Shown: piece by piece, positions 8,190-15,567 of the stretch | Layout: each line of letters opens with the position of its first letter | How positions within the stretch are numbered: the first letter of the stretch is position 1 | Made by a program: the position numbers and the translations under genes | Source of the DNA: Vasconcelosia minhoensis LEGE 07310 | GTDB lineage: Bacteria; Cyanobacteriota; Cyanobacteriia; Phormidesmidales; Phormidesmidaceae | Direction: 5' to 3' | DNA: 43,214 nucleotides | Assembly: GCF_015207255.1 (NCBI RefSeq) | Contig: NZ_JADEXG010000047.1 | Coordinates: 1-43,214 of the forward strand | The notes under the pieces: model-generated | Databases searched by the model: none | What the model was told of the DNA's origin: nothing | The model's input: the letters and a program-made list of their open reading frames with translations, nothing else

Positions 8190-8822
8190 TCATGCCGCTG
8201 CGAGCTCGGCAATTTTGATACGAGCTTTGGCGATTGACTCTACCAAATTATTCTCCCCATACTCACTCTTTTCAACATGAATAAAGGTGATATCAGTGAT
8301 ACCCATGAATCCAAAAACCGCATTCAGGTAAGGATCGTGATGATTCATTGGCTCGTAGCGTCCACCGGGCTCAAAACCAGAATCCCCTCGGGCTTCGACA
8401 ACAAACATTTTTTTACCCGATACTAGAGGTTTGTAAACATGGCCAGCATCATTGGGCTCAAAGGCAACAGTTCTTCCAATCCGCACAATCTGATCAATGT
8501 AAGACTTAAATACACCCGGAACGCTGAAATTGTACATGGGAACACCAACGACGTAGACATCTGCCGCCAGGAATTCGTCTACTAGCTGATTGCTAAGGCG
8601 AATGGCATCGCGCAGTTCAGGAGTATGTTGCTCAGGGGGTGTGAAAGCAGCCGCAATCCATAGCTCATCTACATAGGGAACAGGGTTGCGACCAATATCC
8701 CGGTAGGTGACGGTATCATGTGGATGAGCTTGCTTCCATTGGTTAACGAACTCTTGGGTCATGCGGCGAGAGTGCGATCGCTCACCCCGAGGACTCGAAT
8801 CAATATGCAATAAATGTGCCAT
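8190..8822 (-). CDS. azoR: FMN-dependent NADH-azoreductase / quinone reductase
   Basis: 210 residues from the ATG at 8822. Flavodoxin-like fold: 'LLHIDSSPRGERSHSRRMT' is the phosphate-binding FMN loop, and 'VGVPMYNFSVPGVFKSYIDQIVRIGRTVAF' is the flavin-binding P-x-Y-N-F-x-x-P motif typical of AzoR. 'GGRYEPMNHHDPYLNAVFGFMGI' matches the dimer-forming end. The enzyme reduces quinones and azo compounds with NAD(P)H and is often induced by electrophiles. It is divergent from an AraC regulator (9093-9965). A deleted azoR relic occurs at 16720-16776 with a similar upstream region. Confidence 0.9.
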   Translation of the reverse strand: MAHLLHIDSSPRGERSHSRRMTQEFVNQWKQAHPHDTVTYRDIGRNPVPYVDELWIAAAFTPPEQHTPELRDAIRLSNQLVDEFLAADVYVVGVPMYNFSVPGVFKSYIDQIVRIGRTVAFEPNDAGHVYKPLVSGKKMFVVEARGDSGFEPGGRYEPMNHHDPYLNAVFGFMGITDITFIHVEKSEYGENNLVESIAKARIKIAELAAA

Positions 8823-8870
8823 AGCGATAAATTTCCTAAATTCAGGCACTGTTCCAGTTTAGGGATGCCG

Positions 8871-8935
8871 CCCATGCTGAGCTATCTAATTCATGTGCTG
8901 CTGTCAAAATCTTGCGGTCGATATTCTGCTTGTTG
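8871..8935. promoter_or_regulatory. azoR/araC intergenic control region, duplicated at 16817-16865
   Basis: Within the 270-bp divergent gap, the stretch from CATGCTGAGCTATCTAATTC to TCAAAATCTTGCGGTC is repeated ahead of the azoR relic at 16.8 kb with about three-quarters identity. On the minus strand it contains TTGACA and a nearby TAGATA, a plausible azoR promoter with imperfect spacing. A short inverted repeat CCTAAA...TTTAGG lies at about 8838-8863. Conservation between the copies suggests the AraC protein's operator and the promoter are here. Confidence 0.4.
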
Positions 8936-9092
8936 GAGCAACCTTTAGCTGAATTGAATAAGTACCTAAGCAATGTAAATTACACAATATTCTGATAATA
9001 TCGACGACGTATTAAGGGCTATGGCTTTTCTGTTATGTAATTGATTTTGAACGACTACTTATAATCAAGGATGGACGCGTTAGATTTGCCTT

Positions 9093-9965
9093 ATGAAGCC
9101 TCTAGCCACCCGTCAGATTGAATGTTCTCAACCCCCCATTTTTTCTAGCCGCAGCCAGGGCTGGGAAAATATTCTGGTCGAAGAATTTCAGCACCCACCG
9201 GGGGAAGGCAAAGTTCAATACTGCCATGAACATGCGATTTGCTTATCCCTAGCCCCCCGTCCGGTTCGCTTTCTGCAAATTAAGGGCGGTAAGTCTTACA
9301 CCAGCCTGTATGGGAAAGGGGACATCTCGATTACGCCCGCTCAAACACCGTTTTTTGCTCGCTGGGATGGAGATGATCACTACTTCCATATTCGGATTGC
9401 GTCTGATTTTATCCAGAGCGTTGCGACAGCAGACCTGGCGATGAATTCCGATCAGCTTGAACTCCGCTCCGAATTTCGAATTCGCGACCCTCAGATTGAG
9501 GCAATTGGCCTGATGCTGCTGAATGAGTTCAAACAGGAAAACTTAGGTGCCAGACTCTATATTGAATCCCTGGTCAATGTTCTAGCCGTGCATTTGATCC
9601 GGCAGTACTCTGCGGTTAACCCTCGTCTTACTTTTTATGAAGGCGGCTTACCTGAGCGACAGCTTTTACAGGTGCTCGACTACATAAGGGACCATCTAGA
9701 TCAAGACATTAAACTAGCAGATTTAGCGGCGTTGCTGGATATGAGTCAGTTCCATTTTAGTCGTCTGTTTAAGCAGTCGATCGGTATAACGCCCTACCAG
9801 TATTTAATGCAACAGCGGATAGAGCGGGCCAAACAGCTGCTGTTGCAAACGGATCATGCCATTACAGACATCGCCTTCCATTGCGGATTCAACAGCCATA
9901 GCCATCTGAGTAAACAGTTTCGGCAACTTACCGGTATGACACCCACGGCCTACAAAGAAAATTGA
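9093..9965 (+). CDS. AraC family transcriptional regulator
   Basis: 290 residues. The C-terminal 100 form the double helix-turn-helix: 'LADLAALLDMSQFHFSRLFKQSIGITPYQYL' is the first HTH, and 'ITDIAFHCGFNSHSHLSKQFRQLTGMTPTAYK' is the second, with the family signature. The N-terminal ~170 residues form a divergent ligand/dimerisation domain without a recognised cupin motif. It is transcribed away from azoR across a 270-bp gap, so azoR is its most likely target, and the duplicated control region at 16.8 kb is a second candidate. Effector unknown. Confidence 0.9.
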   Translation: MKPLATRQIECSQPPIFSSRSQGWENILVEEFQHPPGEGKVQYCHEHAICLSLAPRPVRFLQIKGGKSYTSLYGKGDISITPAQTPFFARWDGDDHYFHIRIASDFIQSVATADLAMNSDQLELRSEFRIRDPQIEAIGLMLLNEFKQENLGARLYIESLVNVLAVHLIRQYSAVNPRLTFYEGGLPERQLLQVLDYIRDHLDQDIKLADLAALLDMSQFHFSRLFKQSIGITPYQYLMQQRIERAKQLLLQTDHAITDIAFHCGFNSHSHLSKQFRQLTGMTPTAYKEN

Positions 9966-10004
9966 GAAGGAGTCTAGCGCTGATAGTATGTGATCGGCTT
10001 CCAC

Positions 10005-10137
10005 CTACAGTCGTTCAAAAATGGTTGCCATACCTTGAGGTTCATTGATGTATTTACCGCTCTGCGAAGGTTTATAGGTCTCGTTATACAGACATAGACT
10101 CTTTGGGTTATGGGTTCTCGGAGGGTGCTGACCTCTT
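10005..10137 (-). pseudogene. degraded relative of the 'YINEPQG' small protein
   Basis: A minus-strand frame open from just after a TGA at 10137-10139 to TAG at 10005 ends in LYNETYKPSQSGKYINEPQG followed by MATIFERL. The C-terminus matches the small gene at 4559-4666. No ATG is present. It lies immediately downstream of the ECF42-type promoter at 10171-10199, which may now transcribe only this remnant. Confidence 0.35.
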
Positions 10138-10170
10138 CATTGACTGAAGCTCAATTCCTGCTCTATCAAA

Positions 10171-10199
10171 TAGTCGAACTGAGGCTTTCGAGATCGACA
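10171..10199 (-). promoter_or_regulatory. ECF42-type promoter with no intact downstream gene
   Basis: Minus strand: TGTCGA (10194-10199), 17 nt, CGACTA (10171-10176), the same arrangement as the other four sites. Downstream there is only a fragment (10005-10137) before the convergent AraC gene ends. The flanking sequence also resembles 18480-18610, including the end of the YCII gene upstream, so this is a duplicated YCII-end-plus-promoter block that lost its target gene. Confidence 0.65.
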
Positions 10200-10260
10200 A
10201 GGTAAGCCAATTTTTCCCTAAAAAGATCGAAAAGCTCTCACTGAGCAATATTGACGACAG

Positions 10261-10521
10261 CTACTGCTCCGATGGCAGGCCCGCCAGCTCTAGAATCGGT
10301 CTAATTTCGACGATCCCTTTTCGGGCTGCGGGAATGCGTCCGGCGATGTTGATTGCTTCGTCGAGATCTGCCGCGTCAATTAAAAAGTAGCCGCCGAGTT
10401 GTTCACGGGTTTCGGCAAAGGGGCCATCGATCGCCCAACTCCCCTGTAACCCCAGGGGAAGATTGATCTGGCCTGCTGATGAAAATAACTGGTGGATCAA
10501 CTCAATGTGGCGATCGTTCAT
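10261..10521 (-). CDS. shortened YCII/DGPF protein
   Basis: 86 residues. From 'IDGPFAETREQLGGYFLIDAADLDEAINIAGRIPAARKG' onward it closely matches the 119-residue YCII protein at 18611-18970. About the first 25 residues and a further ~18-residue internal stretch before the DGPF motif are missing. Only a short N-terminal helix remains (MNDRHIELIHQLFSS). It starts 15 bp after the hydrolase stop, so an operon is likely. The loss of the first beta strand probably prevents normal folding; it may be a pseudogene that is still read. Confidence 0.6.
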   Translation of the reverse strand: MNDRHIELIHQLFSSAGQINLPLGLQGSWAIDGPFAETREQLGGYFLIDAADLDEAINIAGRIPAARKGIVEIRPILELAGLPSEQ

Positions 10522-10536
10522 ATTTATAGCGCTCCA

Positions 10537-11379
10537 TTATGCCGTATTCTGCTGGATTGCCTCAATCATCACAGACCAATCATCGGGATGTAGTTCATGT
10601 CCTGTTCTAGGCAATATGAGCAGTTTAGCTTTTGGAATCTCCGCTTTTAACGCCAAGCTATGGGCATAGGGCAGAACAAGATCTTCTGTGCCGTGAATGA
10701 TCAGCGTTGGAACTGCAATTTCGTCAAGGCGGTTTAGCCATTGCTCTCCACCCCCAAGTAGAGCGTGGTTAAAGGCAGTGGTGAGATTGGGTGTGAGATC
10801 GAAGTCTGTTCCTGCCAATTCGCGAATAATTGACTCGTTAAAGGAATGGGCTGAACCGGATAGCAATCGCCATGCACCAACCTGATATTCAATTACTGCC
10901 TCGCGGTTTGTCCAATCCAGTTCACTAGCTTTTGCGTGGTAATTGAGAACGGATGGAGCAATCTCAGGCATGGTAGAGTCTGCTTCAGCCAGCCTTTCTG
11001 AAGCAATCAAGGTCAAACTTTTGATGCGTTGAGGATATTTGAGCGCCATGAGTTGAGCAAGATACCCGCCCAGCGACATCCCAACCACATGGGCACTCTG
11101 AATCCCATAGCCGTCCAGAACACAAAACGCATCATCTGCCAGATCTTCAACAGAATAGTTGATCTGTCCCGGCTCGTAGCTAGTTGAGCGTCCGGTATCT
11201 CGGTGATCATAACGAATCACATATCGTCCCACAGCCGCTAGCTGATGGCAGAATGCTTCCGGCCACCAAATGCCGGAAGACATAGCTCCCATGATGAATA
11301 AAATTGGAGTGTCATCTGGAGAGCCAAAGGATTCTGAGAAAAGGTGAATCTCATTATTGCTAATTAGTTTGCTTTTCAT
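10537..11379 (-). CDS. alpha/beta hydrolase
   Basis: 280 residues. The nucleophile elbow is '[12 protein letters not shown]' with Ser102; the catalytic His is likely H261 in 'PRTGHELHP', and an acidic residue is available in '[11 protein letters not shown]'. An oxyanion-type loop '[13 protein letters not shown]' and '[10 protein letters not shown]' match the HSL/epoxide-hydrolase-like or proline-iminopeptidase-like single-domain hydrolases (RdmC/aclacinomycin-methylesterase-like). Substrate unknown. It heads a two-gene unit with the shortened YCII gene. Confidence 0.88.
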   Translation of the reverse strand: MKSKLISNNEIHLFSESFGSPDDTPILFIMGAMSSGIWWPEAFCHQLAAVGRYVIRYDHRDTGRSTSYEPGQINYSVEDLADDAFCVLDGYGIQSAHVVGMSLGGYLAQLMALKYPQRIKSLTLIASERLAEADSTMPEIAPSVLNYHAKASELDWTNREAVIEYQVGAWRLLSGSAHSFNESIIRELAGTDFDLTPNLTTAFNHALLGGGEQWLNRLDEIAVPTLIIHGTEDLVLPYAHSLALKAEIPKAKLLILPRTGHELHPDDWSVMIEAIQQNTA

Positions 11380-11797
11380 ACATTGAATGACTCATTTATT
11401 GAGGTGACGCAGGAAAGGCTTATCATCAGATCTCTGATTAAAAAGGGGTATGACATTATGCCTCAACGTTATGACCATGACCATCTGGATCTTAAAATGG
11501 AGGCACTATAGTAATCGGGGTAATAGTCAGTTCCAGTAGTTCCAGTAGTTTCAGATGTGTCACCACAGTCGCTGCTGAGGCGGCTAAATGTCTTTTGAAA
11601 TGCTTATGGAGAAAGAGTTCCAGGGCAAGTGGTCCGATTTTACATGGGTCGTTGCCATAGCCTTAGAAGGCATGGTTTTCGTTGAAACTGGGATTGCAAA
11701 GTGTGCGATTCACTCCATAGCTTGCGGCTCAAGATTCCGTGACTTGGTTATGTCACCCAGAACCATCACCGGTAGCTAGCTTGATCGTGGCCTTCGT
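11380..11797. other. 418-bp gap without a convincing gene
   Basis: The minus-strand frames are full of stops. On the plus strand a 63-codon frame at 11588-11779 (MSFEMLMEKEFQGKWSDF...) has GAGG nine bases ahead of its ATG. It has no recognised motif and no second copy here, so it is left unassigned. The gap also contains a short 9-bp tandem repeat (11529-11554). Confidence 0.4.
11529..11554. repeat. short tandem repeat, unit AGTTCCAGT
   Basis: Two exact copies of AGTTCCAGT followed by a third imperfect copy AGTTTCAG, back to back in the intergenic gap upstream of the hydrolase. A slippage-prone microsatellite with no obvious function. Confidence 0.6.
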
Positions 11798-12535
11798 TCA
11801 GTCATCAATCGGCTCAACACCAAGTCGCTCAAGCCGTTCTAGTCCGTCCTTCATTGCTTTGATCGTTTCTGGTGAGTGTCCCTGCCAATTGGTGATCTCG
11901 CCTGTGATCCGTATCGGCTCACGGGATCGGAATGACTTCGTCGGATTACCCCGAAACTTCTGATTCGTTAGATTGGGGTCATCTTCAATTGGGCCAGTCG
12001 GTTCCACGATGTAAATTCTGCCGCGACCTTCACCAGCCGCTAGTTCCGCTCCCCACGTGGCGGCATCCAAAGTGCGGGTTAGATAGACATGGGGTGTCGT
12101 CCTATCTCTATTGCCAAAGTTTGGGATATAACCCGCCTTAATCAGATCCCCTGACTTTAGGTCAGCCCGAGTGCCATGGTAAAGGGGCCACTCCGTGACC
12201 TCGCCTGTGACCCGCAACGGCTCGCGTGAAAAATATGACATCGATGGATGTCCTGGAGACTTGTGCTCCGTCTGGTCGGAGGTATCTTCAATTGGGCCGA
12301 TCGGTTCCACTATATAAACTCTGCCGGGATCTTCGCCGATCGCGAGTTCTGCCTCCCAGATGGCTTCATCCAGATGGGGGGTCAGGTAGACATAGGGTGT
12401 CATCCTGCCTCGCTCACCAACGTCTGGAGGATTGCTGGGCTTGATCAGATCTCCTGGATTCAACTCAGCTCGTGTGCCATGGTAGAACCGCTGCGGCTGC
12501 AGGTTGTCGGTGGTGCTAAGAATATCTTGGTTCAT
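11798..12535 (-). CDS. arr: tandem two-domain rifampin ADP-ribosyltransferase-like (Arr) protein
   Basis: 245 residues made of two ungapped, alignable 100-residue Arr units (17-116 and 118-217), then a single C-terminal helix (218-245). Each unit has YHGT (H19/H120), PxVYLT (Y50/Y151), the GRxYIVEPxGPIED segment and SREPxRxTGExTxW. The second unit has the canonical EDDPNLT loop and GNPTKSFRSREP; the first has EDTSDQT and GHPSMSYFSREP, so it is more diverged. Normal Arr enzymes are single units of about 140 residues that transfer ADP-ribose from NAD to rifamycins. His, Tyr and Asp positions of the described catalytic set seem present in both. A GGAGAA Shine-Dalgarno site precedes the ATG. Confidence 0.88.
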   Translation of the reverse strand: MNQDILSTTDNLQPQRFYHGTRAELNPGDLIKPSNPPDVGERGRMTPYVYLTPHLDEAIWEAELAIGEDPGRVYIVEPIGPIEDTSDQTEHKSPGHPSMSYFSREPLRVTGEVTEWPLYHGTRADLKSGDLIKAGYIPNFGNRDRTTPHVYLTRTLDAATWGAELAAGEGRGRIYIVEPTGPIEDDPNLTNQKFRGNPTKSFRSREPIRITGEITNWQGHSPETIKAMKDGLERLERLGVEPIDD

Positions 12536-12558
12536 GTCTGTATTCTCCTAATCTGTAG

Positions 12559-12680
12559 ACTTAATCGGTAATAAAAGGGCAAAAATGCTCTCAAAGCCAT
12601 ATATGGCAAGGTATTCGGTATAATTTCACTCGATCGCTGAAAGCCATATATAGCAAGGATCTCACTATTTCCGATTAAGT
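12559..12680. promoter_or_regulatory. repeat-rich control region ahead of the tandem Arr gene
   Basis: A perfect 10-bp inverted repeat ACTTAATCGG (12559-12568) / CCGATTAAGT (12671-12680) brackets two direct repeats of AAAGCCATATAT(G/A)GCAAGG at 12593-12611 and 12640-12658, spaced 47 bp start to start. The first contains the palindrome GCCATATATGGC. It lies 24-145 bp upstream of the Arr start, so it may be an operator pair; a small mobile remnant with terminal inverted repeats is the alternative. Confidence 0.4.
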
Positions 12681-12814
12681 TTTGTGATGACACCGGTCAT
12701 TCGGTTTGCCTTTATACACTTCGCGGGAAAACTATAGAAGTGGCCGTGAGTACCAACTCTGTTCACACCTCGCCCGTCCTGACGACTGAACCGTCAGCCT
12801 CGCAAAGCCGCCAC

Positions 12815-12970
12815 TTACCATCCTTCTGGATTGAATTCAACATAAGTCGTAAATCCTGCACCATGCTGTCGCCTACACATAGAACAATGGCAGTGATCTG
12901 CATTAAAAAGTCGTCCGGTGATTTCGTAGCAATCTCTGTCGCACAAACATCCACCTTTAATTGCCAGCAT
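12815..12970 (-). pseudogene. truncated GFA/CENP-V-domain protein
   Basis: 51 residues: MLAIKGGCLCDRDCYEITG, then 'LFNADHCHCSMCRRQHGAGFTTYVEFNPEGW' and a stop. 'GGCLC' and 'CHCSMCRRQHGA' are the zinc-cysteine motifs of glutathione-dependent formaldehyde-activating (GFA)-like proteins, normally about 130 residues. The second half, with the remaining cysteines, is absent. A good AGGAG precedes the ATG, so a short product may still be made. It follows the decayed reductase gene under the 13277 promoter. Confidence 0.65.
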
Positions 12971-12980
12971 GATTTCTCCT

Positions 12981-13217
12981 TTATGCTCTACGTTGTACTC
13001 GTCTATCAGTGATGCGGCCTGGAGCGTTTGAATCAAATTGCCGCTGCCAGTAAACTGCAGGGTCGAAACCTGATGCTGAGAAGTCCATGCCCTGGTCCGA
13101 AAAGTTGAACATCCAGCCGCCCAGGGTAAAACCGCCAGTCGGGCCTCCTTCCGGTCCGCCGGGTGCTTGCATGATTCCGTCAAGCGACGCAAACGTAGAT
13201 ACGATGAGCCTTCTCAT
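12981..13217 (-). pseudogene. decayed RibD-type dihydrofolate reductase-like gene
   Basis: ATG at 13217 with GGAG upstream; 'MRRLIVSTFASLDGIMQAPGG' is the usual start of RibD C-terminal-domain reductases, which run to about 200 residues. After about 45 residues (GGWMFNFSDQGMDF) the sequence jumps. In a neighbouring frame at 12985-13030 the typical late motif 'GSGNLIQTLQAASLIDEYN' appears, then the GFA gene. So the gene has lost its middle and end and has a frame disruption. It lies directly under an ECF42-type promoter. Confidence 0.65.
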
Positions 13218-13276
13218 ATTGATTTCTCCATTAACTTTGCCTATCAAGAGCGCCAAAAAAAACGAGCTTCTAATAC

Positions 13277-13305
13277 TGGTCGAGTGAGAATCGGCTAAAT
13301 CGACA
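13277..13305 (-). promoter_or_regulatory. ECF42-type promoter ahead of decayed reductase and GFA genes
   Basis: Minus strand: TGTCGA (13300-13305), 17-nt spacer, CGACCA (13277-13282; one base different from the CGACTA of the other sites). It lies 60 bp upstream of the reductase pseudogene start. Spacing is identical to the other four sites. Confidence 0.65.
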
Positions 13306-13370
13306 ATCTGATGCCTAACTCTTACGGAAACCCAAGAAACTTCTTGACCCAGTGCGTAACCTCCTGCGGA

Positions 13371-14672
13371 TCAAGCTCTAACCATGCGATACTTCGCAGA
13401 TAATTTGCGATAGGAGCGCGATCGCATTGCCATCACGGTGACCAACAAGCCGATGAACCCAGTCACCGTAAAGAGTAGGGCAATACCTCGATCTGTCCCC
13501 GTACCAAACCAGGGACCCAGGAGCTTGACCCCAGCCCCTGTCGTCATAAAGGGAATGAAGATGAACTGAGCGATAGGGCCAATCATAAACGCCGTAAGCG
13601 GGGAAGCGGCCTGCTCGATACTTTGGGCAAATCCAAAGACACGACCCTGCCGTTCGAGCGGAATCACGGCTTGCAAGATTGTTTGCTCAGCCGCCTCGAC
13701 AGCGGGGATCAGGCAAAGGTAAATAAATGCCCCAACCGCTAACAGAACAATCGACGCCTGAACCGTAAAGAAAATAGTAACAATCCACAACACAATATTA
13801 GCTAGAAAAAGCGTTTTCAGCGGATTTTGTCCTAATCCTTTGCGAGCGATCACTAATCCGCCTACGATAAATCCAAAGCTAAGAATCCCCCATAAAAGGC
13901 CCCAAGCCTGAACTGAAACCAATGACAACCCATAGGCATCCATGAGGGACATGAAGACACCCCCCAGAAAGTTGTTAAAGGTATTGAAAAAAATCAATCC
14001 GAATAGTCCAGGAACCAAGTGAATGACCCGAATTGTGCCGCGAATATCGATGTGATTTGCGTGTGACTCAGTTTGGATAACTTTTGCTTCGGGAATGGCG
14101 ATCGCGCCCAAATGGATAATGTTGAGCAGGGTTAAGCCGATCGCTAAAACCAACATCCAATAGACGCCCAAAAACCCGATGACTAACCCACTGAATATAG
14201 ACGCAACCAAGAACGAAACTCCGTTGACCGTACCTACCAGGCCGTTAGCTTGAGCTCGCCTGGGTTCAGGGATTAAGAGGGTCACAATGGTTGGCAGCGC
14301 AATGGTGCGTAAATTGCCCGCGATCGCCCCCACTAATGTGAGGAGAATGAAGCCCCAAAGCGGCAGACTAGCAGGATTTGTAAACACTGCTGGTGTAGTA
14401 GACACGAAGAGGCCGTAGGCCAGGAGGTATAAAAAGAGGGAGCAGAGGCTGGAGAGCAGCATTACGGTTTTCTTTCTGTAGCGATCGACCAGCGAGCCAA
14501 GAAAAAAACCAGAAACGGAAACGGTGACCAGGTAAATACCCGCCATCACCGACATCGCCATCACATTTTGAGTTTGCAGATACACCCAAAAGGTGACCGC
14601 AAACCAGACGAAGGTGTTCGTCAGCGACGCAGCGAGTGTGTTAGCCAAAATGACGTAAAACGTTTTTGTCAT
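13371..14672 (-). CDS. MFS transporter
   Basis: 433 residues with about twelve hydrophobic segments and the MFS loop motif 'GSLVDRYRKKTVMLLSS' after TM2. The architecture resembles MFS_3/TetA-like or bacitracin/macrolide-type drug exporters ('VIPLERQGRVFGFAQSIEQAASPL'). Located in the inner membrane; the substrate is probably a drug or lipophilic compound but is unproven. It is 31 bp downstream of the DUF6463-like gene, probably the same transcript. Starts at ATG 14672. Confidence 0.88.
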   Translation of the reverse strand: MTKTFYVILANTLAASLTNTFVWFAVTFWVYLQTQNVMAMSVMAGIYLVTVSVSGFFLGSLVDRYRKKTVMLLSSLCSLFLYLLAYGLFVSTTPAVFTNPASLPLWGFILLTLVGAIAGNLRTIALPTIVTLLIPEPRRAQANGLVGTVNGVSFLVASIFSGLVIGFLGVYWMLVLAIGLTLLNIIHLGAIAIPEAKVIQTESHANHIDIRGTIRVIHLVPGLFGLIFFNTFNNFLGGVFMSLMDAYGLSLVSVQAWGLLWGILSFGFIVGGLVIARKGLGQNPLKTLFLANIVLWIVTIFFTVQASIVLLAVGAFIYLCLIPAVEAAEQTILQAVIPLERQGRVFGFAQSIEQAASPLTAFMIGPIAQFIFIPFMTTGAGVKLLGPWFGTGTDRGIALLFTVTGFIGLLVTVMAMRSRSYRKLSAKYRMVRA

Positions 14673-14703
14673 ACTTTAAAGAAATGGGTATTCACCCCAT
14701 TAT

Positions 14704-15090
14704 TCAAACGATCTTCTGTTTGAGTCGCGACGCCACGATCGCATTAATAGCAACAACTAGCACCAGCCAGAAGCCCGTATCGATATCCAGAACAATGCCA
14801 AAGAGGGCGATCGCCAGCAGCCCCCAGCCTACAAAGGACGGCAGGGGAAGGTCTAGTTGATGCTCAATCCAGTAGCACAGCAGGCCGAAAGGGATTAGCA
14901 AAAACCCTGGCATCAGCAACCAGTAGTAGCCCCAGATGCGGAGTGATTCCGGGCTCGCAGCATCAACTACTCCGGCAGCAGCAATGTCCTGCCAGATGTC
15001 GCTGAAACCGAAAATTCCCGGCATCAGAAGCGCTAGCAAGGAGTGAAGCAGACCAATCGCGATTAGGGCAGTACCGCTAATCTTACTCAT
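14704..15090 (-). CDS. DUF6463-like small membrane protein (copy 2)
   Basis: 128 residues, four hydrophobic segments, and a close paralog of the protein at 5328-5747: both have 'IGLLHSL-ALLMPG-GFSDIWQ', 'SLRIWGYYW' and 'FGIVLDIDTG'. Its former upstream partner, a DUF1772-like gene, survives only as a C-terminal stub (15098-15220). It precedes the MFS transporter by 31 bp. Function unknown. Confidence 0.75.
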   Translation of the reverse strand: MSKISGTALIAIGLLHSLLALLMPGIFGFSDIWQDIAAAGVVDAASPESLRIWGYYWLLMPGFLLIPFGLLCYWIEHQLDLPLPSFVGWGLLAIALFGIVLDIDTGFWLVLVVAINAIVASRLKQKIV

Positions 15091-15097
15091 ATTGTCC

Positions 15098-15220
15098 TCA
15101 AGAGGTGGTAATGATCATTGAGACTAGGCTTAAGAATGTAAAACCGGCTCGTGCTACATAAGAATATTCCCAGCGATCGCGAAGCTTAGTCCAGTTGGGA
15201 CGTACTTTTCGCGGGACCTT
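15098..15220 (-). pseudogene. C-terminal stub of a DUF1772-like membrane protein
   Basis: The frame ending TGA at 15098 reads NWTKLRDRWEYSYVARAGF and a final hydrophobic run, aligning with the last ~35 residues of the intact protein at 5758-6261 (LRDRWEYSHVARAGF). Nothing of the N-terminal membrane segments remains; the upstream side runs straight into the end of the unrelated gene at 15230. It marks the break of a duplicated DUF1772-DUF6463 pair. Confidence 0.7.
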
Positions 15221-15229
15221 GCGGGCATT

Positions 15230-15556
15230 TTACCAGCGGCCCAGCCCCAAAAGTCGTAGGTTTGTGTTGGAAACCCCTTGAGTACGCTGGTAGCGTTGCT
15301 CAAGCCAGATGCGTATCTCGGCTTCAGAGACTCCGCCAATCCACTGATGGGTGACCGGGTCGTATCCGTCGAACCGGGGCTCACCGGTAGAGCTGGAACG
15401 GCAGGTGACCACGGGCTCATCGGTTGCCACGAATACCTGCCTTAGCTGCCCCACAAAATAGCGCAAACCCCTGAGTAGATTAGCTTTAACGGTAGGGCGA
15501 AGACTATTGGCCGGCAGCAGCTCAAGTTCTTCGTATAGCGTGAGTTTGGATTTCAT
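15230..15556 (-). CDS. hypothetical protein
   Basis: 108 residues from the ATG at 15556 (MKSKLTLYEELELLPANSLR); an upstream start at 15619 would overlap the PhnB gene's C-terminal codons. It is a soluble, basic protein with an aromatic-rich middle (STGEPRFDGYDPVTHQWIGG, then SEAEIRIWLEQRYQR). The 'DPVTHQWxxGVSEAEIRxWLEQRY' segment looks like a conserved DNA- or protein-binding helix, but I do not recognise the family. It lies just downstream of the interrupted PhnB gene. Confidence 0.5.
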   Translation of the reverse strand: MKSKLTLYEELELLPANSLRPTVKANLLRGLRYFVGQLRQVFVATDEPVVTCRSSSTGEPRFDGYDPVTHQWIGGVSEAEIRIWLEQRYQRTQGVSNTNLRLLGLGRW

Positions 15557-15567
15557 TGTTCTATTCC

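Noticed and set aside
11588..11779. 63-codon plus-strand frame (MSFEMLMEKEFQG...) in the gap before the tandem Arr gene
   Set aside because: No motif, no second copy and no neighbour on that strand. A weak GAGG site alone is not enough, so it was only mentioned in the gap entry.
12226..12444. Plus-strand frames opposite the Arr gene
   Set aside because: They occur in both repeat units as mirror images of the coding strand, so they are by-products of duplication.
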